Assembly: GCA_012845835.1 (NCBI GenBank)
Contig: JABAKD010000008.1
Location: forward strand, 1,599,058 to 1,663,057
Direction of reading: 5' to 3'
From: Undaria pinnatifida
Taxonomy: Eukaryota > Sar > Phaeophyceae > Laminariales > Alariaceae
DNA: 64,000 bases
The position numbers and the translations under genes are program-made. Below are positions 1 to 10,362 of the stretch, in pieces; positions within the stretch are counted from its first letter, which is position 1, and each line of letters starts with the position of its first letter. The notes under the pieces are model-generated. The model ran no database searches. It was not told where the DNA came from and saw nothing but the letters and a program-made list of their open reading frames with translations.

Positions 1-3000
1 CGAGGAATCCCATGTCGGACCACACCTCCCTCCCATAGAGACGAATCAGCTCAAGCGAGAAAACAAAAGGACACAGCTCAATACACATATATTTTCCAGC
101 GACCATATCGTAGAAAAAATAATAGGAGACAAGACGACAAACGAAATCGTGCAGCTCCCCATTGGAAAAGATAAAACCGGACGCGCACGCACATGATTGC
201 GTGCAAACAAGCAAATCAGCGCTTGTAACATACCGTCCCGCACACAATGACCCCTCCTGTCTATACCATTACTCGACACAACACACACCTGACCCAAAGA
301 AAAGACAAGCGAGAAGAGAGTTGAAAAAAAAAAATGCGATAAAAGACACGGGAACAAAAAAAAAAAATGACGCGGGCAGACAAACGTATTCGAAATAATC
401 ACCAAGATGACGCATACCGAAATAGTTCATGTCGACACGCACACCGGGCATCTCTGGTGCAACACCATGAACGAAAACGAAACGACTTTCAACAACAAAA
501 AACATGGACGATTTTGGGAATCCGAGTCCTAAGCCAAAGCCTGAGACATAAACCATAAACGAAGCATATTCCCAAGCTTCTCGGGAAAGGATGATCCAAG
601 CACCCACATCCAAAAGCAGACTTTTGGCAACGACGGTGAGATATGTGTTACAGCAACTGACGGGCAGGACCATGTAAAACTACACCACGAAAGGAGAGGC
701 AGACCAGACCAGACCAGACGTCCACCTATCATCCGTCTTTTTCTTTTGGTCGCCTTCCGTTACACAAGGAAGTATAAACAGAGGAAAATACCTAAACGAA
801 CAAGAGTACAGAGGCGATGCTGCCTGCTGCACTGCGCCGTCCATTCATTCAGCAGCAGTAGCAGCTACCAAAACAGGAAAAAAATAAAATGAAAAGGTAC
901 GGCACCAAAACAGGAAGAAAAGAAAAAAAAGAAAACCTCAAGGACGGGCGGGGATTAAAAAGGCAGAACGTCCTCCATCTCCCCCAAACACTTCCTTGTG
1001 CCTTCACGGGCAGCAGCATCGTGTGCCTACCCCGCCTCTCCCTCTACCACCAAAGAGCCAGTCAGCCAACACGGCGTGTCCCCGCGAAAAAAAAAAATCG
1101 GCGATGGAAAACCGTAAGCTATCATTTTTCCGCACAGCGCACGGTGAAAAAAACATCCGCACAAGCTAACGAAAAAAATTACACAAAAAAAATATTAAAT
1201 CGTACAGGTCGGTGTTTTATCATCAATCCTTCCGCTACAGCCCCTCCCCCCCCCAACACGCCTCCCGCACACCATCTCTCACTTCGAGCCGCCAAAAGCA
1301 CCGCGTTAACCGCTCTAAAAACTGCACACATGTTTTGATTCCAAACGACTTGGAATTAGTATAGGACTTGAAGGGTTTTACGTACCCCCCCCCCTTAGAA
1401 CCGAAAATTCCATCCCACTCTAATTCCGAGACACACCTGTCGCGAAAAACGTAGGTGATGTTCTAAAGGAACTAGAAAATACAAAGCGAAAAATCGGCGC
1501 TTGCAGCAAAAGAAGGGAGGTTGCGAACGGCATACCGGCCAAAGTGGCATAGCGGAAAACGCAAACCGAGGGAGGCGTTACAGGGGGGGGGGGCGGGGTT
1601 ACTAACTTCCAGAGCGGGTCCGTTTTTTTCTCGTCTCTTGTCTCTCCCCCCATCCAACTGAAGAGGGTGTTTTTTTTCCCTTCATCCTCAGCGTAGGGTA
1701 CGGTCGTTTTTCTGCTGCAACGCCAGCGAGACGAACCCTTGCTCGAGGATAAGAGCGTCCGTCAGACGGTCGGTCTCGAACAGCACCTGAGTGGGACATT
1801 CGGGACGAGGGAAAAAGAACGGAGGGGTGGATGGGGTTGGGTTGGGTTAGGTTAGGTTGGGATGGTGGATGAGTGGGTGGGTGGGCGCGAGGGTGGGTGG
1901 ATGGAAATATGGCAGGGCGTGCGGAAGGGCGGGTGGAAGAGTGGGTGGGTGGCCGGTTTGGATCCACATGCGACGCCACAACATAGTGCTTTTAGTAGGT
2001 TGGGTTGGGTTGGTGCGAGCTCGGGTGTATGAGTGGATGAATGGGCGTGTAGGAATGTGGGCGAATGGGTGGGTCTGGATCCTTTACCGACAATACATCC
2101 TTTGGGCTACAGGCTGGGAAGTGTACGAGGCGATCGACCATTACGATACTCATGGAACACAAATGTCACATTTCTTCTTGAGGACAGAATCATACACGAC
2201 TGGAGAATATAAACAGCAATATCTGGTTTTAACTAACAGATCAGGCGCGGGTGGGTGGGTGGGTAGAATAAATTGTAGAGACAGGTACGCCCCGAAACAT
2301 ACATATATATACGTATGTATGACCCACAGCAGGAGAACGAACAGGAGAACGAACATTTTAATCGAGCAATAGCGCATGTTCTTGCTTGCTTAATCGTACT
2401 AAACAAAAGTGAAATGTTACAATACGAGTAACTGTCAGATCGCATCCACCATGCCAGCTTAGCGAAAACAGTCGTTTTCCACGTAAAACTGTTCAAATAT
2501 ACAAACATAAACCACTTTGGACTACGTGGTGTGCCCAAATCAAGCATGCGAACATCACACATCGCGCTTGTCGGGTGAAAGGCCCAACAGGTAAAACAGC
2601 GCTCTCGCTTTAGCGGTGCTGAGCACAACCACCCTGCGTGCCATTTGCAGAAGAGTTTTTAGTAAAATACGAAAAAAATGTGCAACATCAGCCGCCGTCG
2701 CAAGAGTCAACTGACCTAGGGTGCTATCGCCCGCAACAAAAGGGTACTCTTAGTACCTTACATCCGAAGGGGAGGGGGGCGCGTGCAATGTACAACAAAC
2801 ACACTCTGCCGACATGTGCCCGGGGTACTTTTCGCCGCCCCCACCGCCCACCGCCGAAGTTGTGGTGAAAACTTCTGTGTCTGACAAGCCTGCCCTATAC
2901 AGATGCTACAGTATCATCGGACGAAGAATATCCAAAAGGAAAACAAACACAAAAAAACATAATTCCATGCCACATGAAATACGTCATAACTTTCTCTGCT

Positions 3001-3240
3001 ATGGACCGCACGTTTCTAACATAAACCGAGGTGGGAAAGAAGCCGTATTCTACGACCGCGTTTTCAAAGCCTCCAGCCGAGATCCACGGCTCTCATTTTT
3101 TTTTCCCAAACCACGAACGCAGCCTGGTGAGCCAATTCCTAACAACAAAAAGGCGGCAACCTGCCGCGGGAGTTTCCAACAACACAACAACCTCCTGCGC
3201 GAGCTCCTAGCAAAAACAACGGAGCTTGCTGCGCGTGTTC
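1..3240. other. Non-coding stretch, no gene recognised
   Basis: No open frame here shows a family motif or balanced protein composition. Frames of 60-170 codons occur on both strands at once and translate to low-complexity strings (poly-K, poly-F, Trp/Gly-rich), as expected from A-rich and G-rich simple sequence. The minus-strand frame at 2233-2628 is the least repetitive but resembles nothing I know. The first 400 bases are A-rich on the plus strand. Exons of a spliced gene cannot be excluded, because no transcript data are available. Confidence 0.5.
1822..2075 (+). repeat. G-rich GGTTGGGT/GGGTGGAT minisatellite-like tract
   Basis: The plus strand is an irregular run of GGGTTGGGTT, GGTTAGGTTAGG and GGTGGGTGG blocks. 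It yields Trp/Gly-rich strings on one strand and Pro/Thr/His-rich strings on the other, so the open frames here are artefacts. The 5' end (1837-1860) resembles a degenerate telomeric repeat. Confidence 0.6.
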
Positions 3241-3969
3241 TTACAGACGCGGCTGCACAACATTCTTAATGCTCACCGGCTCGCGACCCTTGAAGGTGAC
3301 CGTCACCACCCGCGACGACCGGCTAGCGCCGATGCACTCCTTAACCGCGATAAACTTCTTAGAAAACGGCGGCAACACATGCGCCCACCCAACCGTCCCC
3401 TCCTTGCTCCTCGACCGCACCATCACCCTCGACCTCCCCTTCCCGTTCGGATTCCTCTTAACCGCGACCATTCCTCGCCCGTCGATCGCCGCGTAGAGCC
3501 TTCTCAGCGCCGCCTTCGTGTCGAGCACCGACCCCTCCATCGGCACGTTACCCGCCGCCGGGACAGCCCCATACCCCCCCCTCGGCATTGACCGCCGGTT
3601 ATTAATAATGCTAACCTCCGCACAGTGATCCACAATGTTCGTGCTCGCCACGGAGGTCATCGACAAGCTGCGCTTCAAAGCAGGGGTCGTGCTCGGCCCC
3701 GGCCTCGAAGTAGGGCGGCCTGCAGACCGCGCAGAATCAGACACGCCCCCGGCCGACTTCGCCGTATCTATGCGCTCCTCCTCCATTTCTTTAGCAAGAA
3801 GCGCGGCTACTGAGAGAGCGGCGTCTGGGTCGTAGATTTCGCTTGCGCGGTGTCCTGGGCGGACGCTGGACAGGCCTTGCTCGGGATCTGGTTGTGTGTT
3901 TTTGATGACCGGGGGGGGTGGAGGCGTTTCTTCGGCGGGTGGGGTGATCATGGTTCGTGAAGCGGCCAT
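3241..3969 (-). CDS. Hypothetical protein with C-terminal PH-like domain (paralogue of the 10.4-11.9 kb gene)
   Basis: A 242-residue protein if translated from the ATG at 3969; the open frame extends upstream only to a TTG at 4017. Residues 1-150 are low complexity: Pro-rich near the N-terminus (PPAEETPPPPP), then Ser/Arg/Pro-rich, with the motif KRSLSMTSVAST around residue 110. The last ~89 residues form a compact domain: GRGMVAVKRN, GKGRSRVM, HVLPPFSKKFIAV, VVTVTFKGREPVSIK. The same ordered pattern occurs in the gene at 10363-11943, which is the main evidence that both are real. The arrangement (basic Gly-x-x-VxK start, K/R-rich strand, IPV/IAV strand, final xVxxxGRxPVxIK strand) resembles divergent PH-like domains of protist proteins, so lipid or protein binding is possible, but this is inference. 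The stop follows the domain by six residues, as expected for a C-terminal module. An upstream exon may exist. Confidence 0.6.
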   Translation of the reverse strand: MAASRTMITPPAEETPPPPPVIKNTQPDPEQGLSSVRPGHRASEIYDPDAALSVAALLAKEMEEERIDTAKSAGGVSDSARSAGRPTSRPGPSTTPALKRSLSMTSVASTNIVDHCAEVSIINNRRSMPRGGYGAVPAAGNVPMEGSVLDTKAALRRLYAAIDGRGMVAVKRNPNGKGRSRVMVRSRSKEGTVGWAHVLPPFSKKFIAVKECIGASRSSRVVTVTFKGREPVSIKNVVQPRL

Positions 3970-4019
3970 TAAGCCAACTCGGAGGATGTCGGCAGTTGCA
4001 AAGGAGTCGACTTCCAATC

Positions 4020-4690
4020 GAAGCTGAAGGGGTTTAGAGGGGCGGAGACGGGGGCAGGAAACGGCGCGCGCGCGGGGGGGGAGGAGGGGGTGGGAGACGA
4101 GTTAGAATTAACGGGAAAACAGCAAGTTTGTGAGGAGGACGTCCTTCGTCGTGAGCAACGAAGGAAGCTACCTTGTAGTACTAACTGTACGTAAACGCTG
4201 ACGGCATTGCCGGGCAGCTTCTATTTAATAACATGGATACTACTGCCATCATTGCTAAACATTACTCTACAGTATATGTTCTAGATTAGCAATAGCACCG
4301 CTACCATTCCACTCTAGTCAAGCGATAGCGTATCTACCTGATACTGTTCGAGTCTAGCGTTGCAGTAGTACTGCCGCGCAAGGGTTCCATCGACACAGCC
4401 AGTGGACGGGGCCTTTAAACAATAGCCAGAATAGCCAGAGACGACCCCAAAAAGTGAAGAACATGCATGGATTTTCACGGTTCGGGTCAATTCTCGCGGG
4501 TCAGGTCGGGCCAGGGCAGTGTCAATTCTCGCGGTTCGGGCCGGTTCAGGGTGACCCGGCCCGGCCCGTGATATTCCCAACACCTCGCGAACCGACCCGA
4601 CTCGACCCCGCGAGATTGTAAAAACCTGCCGACCCGGCGGACTAACGCTCGGATCACGGATCATGGCCCATGAAAAGTCCTGTAACAATA
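4020..4690. other. Intergenic, with a GC-rich self-complementary patch
   Basis: No gene is seen. At about 4480-4625 the sequence repeats short CGGTTCGGGTCAATTCTCGCG-like words and their complements (GGGCCGG and CCGGCCCGGCCCG), so it can fold on itself. The words repeat roughly every 50 bases. It may be the subterminal region of a DNA transposon, but no flanking duplication was found. Confidence 0.4.
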
Positions 4691-4738
4691 CATGTTTAGC
4701 CAAGTGCTTTTTGGTGTTAAGTGGATAAGTGTTTTGTC

Positions 4739-4870
4739 ACACTTGACTGGTGGCTCGCTGCGCGAGAAGGCACTTGACGATCGTCGGGAGTGGCGGAATG
4801 TTTTACAACATTTGACTGCGCGAGAAGGCACTTGGCGATCGTTGGGGGTGGCTGAATGATTTTTCACACT
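4739..4870 (+). repeat. Two-copy tandem repeat, ~65-70 bp unit
   Basis: The block TTTGACTG..CGCGAGAAGGCACTTG(A/G)CGATCGT(C/T)GGG(A/G)GTGGC(G/T)GAATG occurs twice in direct succession (about 4741-4805 and 4808-4866), followed in each case by TTTT-CACA/ACAA. Confidence 0.7.
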
Positions 4871-5039
4871 GGACTAAAAGTAAAGAAAGTCATGCTCACT
4901 CAGCTCAGCTGCGTGCTGGCGTTCCTGCAGGAAACGGGGCTCCTTATTACGCCTTTAGAGACCCGAAGTCCCTCCCTTTACGAACTAACTTCAAGAAAAA
5001 TTGTTCCCAAAAAATGTTTCCAGGCGTTTACGCCTTTTT

Positions 5040-5890
5040 ATCACTGGAAACCCGCTTTTTTTCGGCAAAATTACGTGGGAGTAGTAGAGGGCGGGGTTTT
5101 GGGGCTCTAGAGGGGTTCTATCATCCATTTCCAACTCCAAAAATGATCCTAGTCTACAAGTATGCTCAATCCAAGCGTTTCGTCCCCATGTGGGGAGTGC
5201 GGCGCCAAAAGGGCTACAACAAGCATAACCCAAATTTGTCAGAACGCCATTCCTGTTTTGCAATATTATTTGTGCGCGTGAGCTACGGGTATGCTACACG
5301 GGGTGCAGTTTAGAAAATAAACACACACACATGTTTGGGGTGACGTATAAAGCTCAAACGATGAGCCTCAGAAAACAGTTGGTGCACCTCTCGTACCGAT
5401 ATCCGCGTGCTCCCGCGAAAATTTGAAACCGGAAGCATTTTTTACGACACTGGTCTCACAATTCTGCGGGAACACGCGGACACCAGATAACATCTCGTCG
5501 AGTACTGGGCCGCTTGGGACACACGATAGCTTCAATGATAACTCCATACCATGCCGAAACCGTCGTGGCAGTTCCAGGACGATCCGGGGCGTGTGGCGCA
5601 AACACAGCGCGGTGTCGCCAATAAGAACTTACGACACACGACAACGGTGTCGTAAAATAGCAGTACTACTCTAACTCTCAAGACTTGAGGCTGGTGTGGC
5701 AATGGCGTTTCAGCCTTGGTCCGAGTAAGCTCTTCTTGTTGGCGGGCCCATTTGGGAAGTGCAACTTTGAACGAATGATGTCGATTTTAAATCTGACGTT
5801 TGTTGAGCGCGGTCTTAACCCCTTTAGAGCCGCAAAACCCCTCCGCGTACTAAATCCAAGTAATTTTGTCCCGCGAAACGGGTTTCCAGT
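5040..5890. repeat. Foldback repeat: inverted ~78 bp arms around ~700 bp
   Basis: The left arm (5040-5117) and right arm (5813-5890) are inverted, diverged copies. They share GGAAACCCG(C/T)TT, CAAAATTAC and GGGGTTTTG(G/C)GGCTCTA(G/A)AGGGGTT. A third copy of the arm lies alone at about 34349-34427. The interior has no coding signal. This fits a foldback or MITE-type element, but the exact ends are not defined. Confidence 0.55.
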
Positions 5891-6454
5891 TGTAACCCCC
5901 AAAAGCCAAGGAGGCGGGACTACTGTACCGGGGACAAATAACATTCATTATGTTGAAACCCTGCGTAAGGTTGAAAAGGCGCCAGCAGCAAGAACAAGAG
6001 AGAAACAACGTGACGGTGAGCGAAAGAAACATAACAAACAACTAACAACAACAGTGAAATAATCCTGTACACAAAGTGCGACAGAACGAACGCCGGCCGG
6101 GTTGTTTGGCAAAAACTGGCCGTCCGGAAAAAATAGGAAAAAAACCTCGTATATACAGTAGCCTGACATGTACTTCGTCCCAGTCGTATACTATACACTG
6201 CTGCAAAAATTGAAAGACCGAAGGACCTGGCAGCCCCTGGGCACAGCTACTACTACTGGGAAGAGGGTGGCCGAAGAGCAGTATAACGTCCAGAAGAGAA
6301 TGGAAAATAACCGTCCAACGCGGCGCTATACATGTTATTATGCTCGTGCGACATCGTGTTTTGTCTACTACGCTACGGTATCCAAAACACACACGAAGTT
6401 CGTTCGTAATGCATGAATGCGAAAGAGGTGTTGCTGTTGGTCTCACACTAACTA

Positions 6455-6705
6455 GTATAATCAAGTCCGTGGTCACAGGACAGGCTCCAGTCACTCTGGA
6501 GTGGAGGAAGGAAACCCCCCCCCGAAAAAAACACAATCAAAACCAAAAAAAGTGGTACACGCATATATCATAGCTGACGCAATTCATGCCTCCGCCAGAA
6601 CGAACTCACGGCTGACGTCCTTGAAATATTTTTATAGAATATAAACGGTGAAATCGGGGGTCAGCCTACGATGTGCCAGGTCCATACTGGCACATACGTC
6701 AAGGT
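6455..6705 (-). repeat. Repeat modules B and A joined without interruption
   Basis: In plus-strand order this is B (ATAATCAAGTCCGTGGTCAC, then the hairpin CTCCAGTCACTCTGGAG) followed by A (GCTGACGCAATTCATGCCTCC through CAGCCTACGATGTGCCAGG). The A-B junction near 6551-6600 is continuous, as it is at 29575-29612. It therefore serves as an empty-site reference for the interrupted copy at 13.2-16.8 kb. An extra segment of about 50 bp interrupts A at 6602-6650. Confidence 0.65.
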
Positions 6706-6709
6706 GGTA

Positions 6710-7769
6710 TTAAATAACTGTTCGTAGTAGCTTAATGGTTGCTGTTGTTGCTTGCGACATGAACCCGTCTGCAATCCGTTTGCTCGGGTGGCTTTGCTTG
6801 GACGGCTTTGCTTGGATGACTTTGAAGGACGCCACGCATAAAAAGGGACGCGCGCGGCTATGGGTTGTGCGCGCGGCTATCGGCTGTGGCGGCAACAGAA
6901 ATAATGAGCTATCGTCACAGGCCACAGGGACGGACGCGATGCTCAACAGAGTCATTATGAGCACACTGAACCTCTTCTGTGCATGCACGTGTTTCGTGTG
7001 GATAGCGCAAACAGGCAGCGACAAACTTACTAAAACAAGCAAATGAAAGTATCAAGTATTATTGCTCGTTGCGTGTATTATATGCTTGCGATATGTCCCA
7101 ATGGGTGGAGCACACGACTGCTACTACTGCTACTACTGCTACTACTGCTATGTGTGGTTGCGTCGTTTCTATGGGAGGTACACACTAACAACAGCCAATA
7201 ATGCAATATATATATTGGGGGAGAATGAAATCAACTCTTACCCCAGAGGGTATTAAAATAGACTAATTCTTATACCCTGTACCAGTGGAGCGGTTCGTTC
7301 GGCAGTCAAAACAAACTATTAGGGGGGGAAGAATGAAACCAACTACTCCAACCCAGGTACGCATGAGGGAGAGCATTTTTTAGTTATATAAATAGTCTAG
7401 ATCTCTTCTGATGATCTGACCAGATCTCGGGCGATCTGCTGTGATGTGGTGGTCTTCGGTCTTAAGTCGCGTCGTTGACTTCAAGCCACCGCCACCACCA
7501 CCACGACCACCATCACCATCATTCTTATAATTATTAGATTTCATATCAGTACTACAAACTACTACTGCAAATACGAAACAAGTAAGTAAGTGTAAAAACT
7601 ATCGAAAGGATAAATAAAGGAAACCCATTGGGCGTGCATTGGACGGTGTAACATGTCTTAGACTCTGTTATCTTTCTTGTTTCTTTTGGCGACCGGGTTT
7701 TGCGACAGCAGCAGCACCTACTTGCGTTATCGGTGCGAAAAAGAGAAGAATGCACACCCTCCCTTGTAA
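6710..7769. other. Intergenic, with triplet microsatellites
   Basis: No gene recognised. It contains a (CTACTG)n run at about 7108-7150 and a CCACCACCA/ACCATCACC run at about 7486-7522. Short open frames (about 100 codons on each strand at 6710-7046) overlap each other in antisense and show no motif. Confidence 0.45.
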
Positions 7770-8060
7770 GTATGTGTCTGATTGCTTGAGGCCTGCCTTT
7801 CCGCCCGATGATTATTGTTGGAAAAACGTGGGAAAACGCCTACCTAACTCGCGGCGGAGCCGCAGGACCGCCCCTGCCGACCTCGAGCCCCTCAGGGGGT
7901 TGGGGTTGGGGTTAGGGTTAGGGTTGGGTTGGGTCTTGGCCGACGTGCAATATAGAAATTGGCTATTAATAAGGCGGTGTAGTCTACAGCCATCATGTTC
8001 TTTTCACACCGATGATGCAAGTAGGCGCTGCCGGGTTTTGCACCTTCGGTAGTACCGACA
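7770..8060 (-). repeat. Dispersed copy of the telomere-cored satellite unit
   Basis: On the minus strand this copy follows the same order as the three tandem units at 17.4-18.7 kb: a CACACCGAT-type word, a GTCGGCC-type word, an imperfect CCCTAACCCTAA tract (plus strand 7895-7934, GGGTTAGGGTTAGGGTTGGG), then GAGGTCGG, the GCGGCTCCGCCGCG hairpin-like word, and GTAGGCGTTTT. Divergence from the array is moderate. Confidence 0.65.
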
Positions 8061-8746
8061 AACTACTTGGATTTAGAGTACGATAATTTCTGCAGACTAC
8101 AAGAAAATGTGAAAGCTTCAAGACTGTTGTTCAAGACCACTTCTTCTGTTGTTTCCCAATAAAGTAGCAGCTCTAAAACAGATATGCACTGCCAGTATAC
8201 CTCAGCAGTAATACAGACATCGTAGATACTGGCCCACACTACGTGCCCAGCTCTATGTATGCACATAGTGCTGAAGATGTCGGGGGTGCTAGACGGCAGT
8301 ATACCTGTGTCATGAGCACAACGAAGCTCGAGTATGTCCACAGCACCAGCACCACAAGTATGTATGGGCGTGTGTGTATGTGCAGCACCAGGTACCTTGG
8401 TAACGCTTTACGGCCGTACACCTCGTACTGAAGAATGATGATAGTACTGCACGCACAAGAGGTATGTGATCGAGGTCCATTCTGTTGTTCTAACTCAATC
8501 CAATACTAGACTGCTATGACTTTTGTATGCTACTACTGCTGCTTGCTGCAGCTACTGAATAATCTCCCCCTGCCTCTATCAATATCAACAGCAGCAGTCT
8601 ATTAATACGTGGATGACAAGCAAAATACTTCTCCTGTTGTGCTACAAGCTCTAAGATAGGCTCCACCAAAACGCTCTATTTCTTCAAGCAAGGGGAAAAA
8701 AAGAGTTCCACCGCCAAATAATTTGCATAGAGGAGGTCCTGCACAG

Positions 8747-8779
<33 letters not shown>

Positions 8780-10360
8780 TAAAGGCGATTATGTCACTAC
8801 ACTACTATACCAGATATGTCCATCCAGACAAAGAAAGGAGAAGGAATCCATCTCTATACCTCGTCGCGGGATAATGCGAAATAGCGATCGGAGAGGGGGG
8901 GGGGGTGCACTCTTCTTGCACTCATTAATTTTTCAGCAGAGAGGGGAGGGGTATAAATAAAGCACGGCGGCATTCATTCATTCGTGCATTTTGTAGTACC
9001 AGGTAGGACTATACATCTCGATGCTACTTCGTCGTATAATTAGTCAATGTACTAGGTACCTTGTTTAGACTATAGTGTTTAGTTTGTAGGTGGATCAAAC
9101 CAAAAACAGCCACACGGTCAGGTCACAGGCCAAATAACAGAAAGACGATTAACACCAACCACCAGCACGATTATTGCGCGGAGCCATTAGTAAGCAGTAG
9201 AAAAAAGCATTACGTGTCATGCAGCAGAAATGAACCGCTCTGACTGCTGGCACAGAACGCTCCTGGGTGTAGAAGAGGGAGCAGCAAAACCTTCGGCAAT
9301 GCACCGCCCCCAATTGCCTCCTCCTGCTCTCACCTTCGAGGGGAAGGGGTTGGCCAAGTACAAATAATAGTCGATGGCAACCAGGTTGTTTGTGAATGAA
9401 AATGTATGTATGATACGAGCACTGCATATTGAAGAACAGTAGTTCTCGGGGTGTTTTGTGACTTTGGCGACCGCAAGCCAGGGCAGGCTGGACTATATGC
9501 AATTCGCTGAAATATTTATCCCATCCACGCCAGCCAGCAAATGGTCAGTCTTTCTACTGCTCGCAAGATTTTTCCTATATAAATTTATCCTATCAGAATC
9601 AATGAAAAACTTGAACCTTGACCATTCGAATCGTATGATACGATCAAAAGAGACACCCACCCTTCCTTGACGTTCTATCGACTACTATATATTACCAGGT
9701 TCCAGGTACATGATGGTGCAAGTACAGCTTGCTGTTGCTGCTGCTGCTGACGCTGTGTATCATGCGGGATACGGGTAATTGCGCTGCTGCATGTGCCGTT
9801 CGCTAGTAGTAGTAGTAGTAGTAGTAGCAGTAGATGCATTAATAGTACTTCGTTATTGCTTCCCGCGACGCGGCAAAACAAGCAAGGAAGTCTACGTGTA
9901 GACTATGCAAGCAAAAAAAAAAGAAAAAGGCAGCCAAAGGCAGCCAAATATTTTAAGCAAGTCTTTTCTGTACTAAAAAACACGCCACCAACGACTAGCA
10001 GAGAGTGACGGTTTGTCATCATCATGGCCCCCAGGACGACAAGGCGCGAAGGGCGAACAGTCGACGAACGGCAGGGGTTACGAGGGAGTTATTCCGGCTT
10101 CTGACGGACATGAAAGAAAAGAAGAATATCGTCTACTAGAATCGGCCGTGTTTTGTTCGGGACGACGTTGCCATGTTGCGAAGATGAACGACGGAATACG
10201 AAAATCATTATGGTTTTCAGAGGGAATTTGAAAAATGGGTGTCGTGTCCCAAAACCAACTACAGCAGCAGTACCCTAATATATAGCACGAAAAAGATATG
10301 ATACGATACATACCGCGCGCACGTGAGGTATCCATAGCAATAGGATGCCACAACCAACGT
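8060..10360. other. Intergenic, no gene recognised
   Basis: No frame here has a recognisable domain. A TATA-like word (GGGGTATAAATAAAGC, about 8948-8963) is followed by CATTCATTCATTCG but by no open frame, so I do not call a promoter. A GTA/TAG triplet run lies at about 9806-9832. Poly-G runs occur near 8895-8906. Confidence 0.4.
8747..8777 (+). repeat. (CAG)n microsatellite
   Basis: About ten uninterrupted CAG triplets in non-coding sequence. Confidence 0.9.
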
Positions 10361-10362
10361 GC

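Noticed and set aside
1857-2372. Trp/Gly-rich 171-residue frame
   Set aside because: Produced by the GGTGGGTGGAT minisatellite; no start context or balanced composition.
8943-8963. TATA-box core promoter
   Set aside because: A good TATAAATA word, but no open frame or transcript support lies downstream, and the motif is common in A/T-rich sequence.
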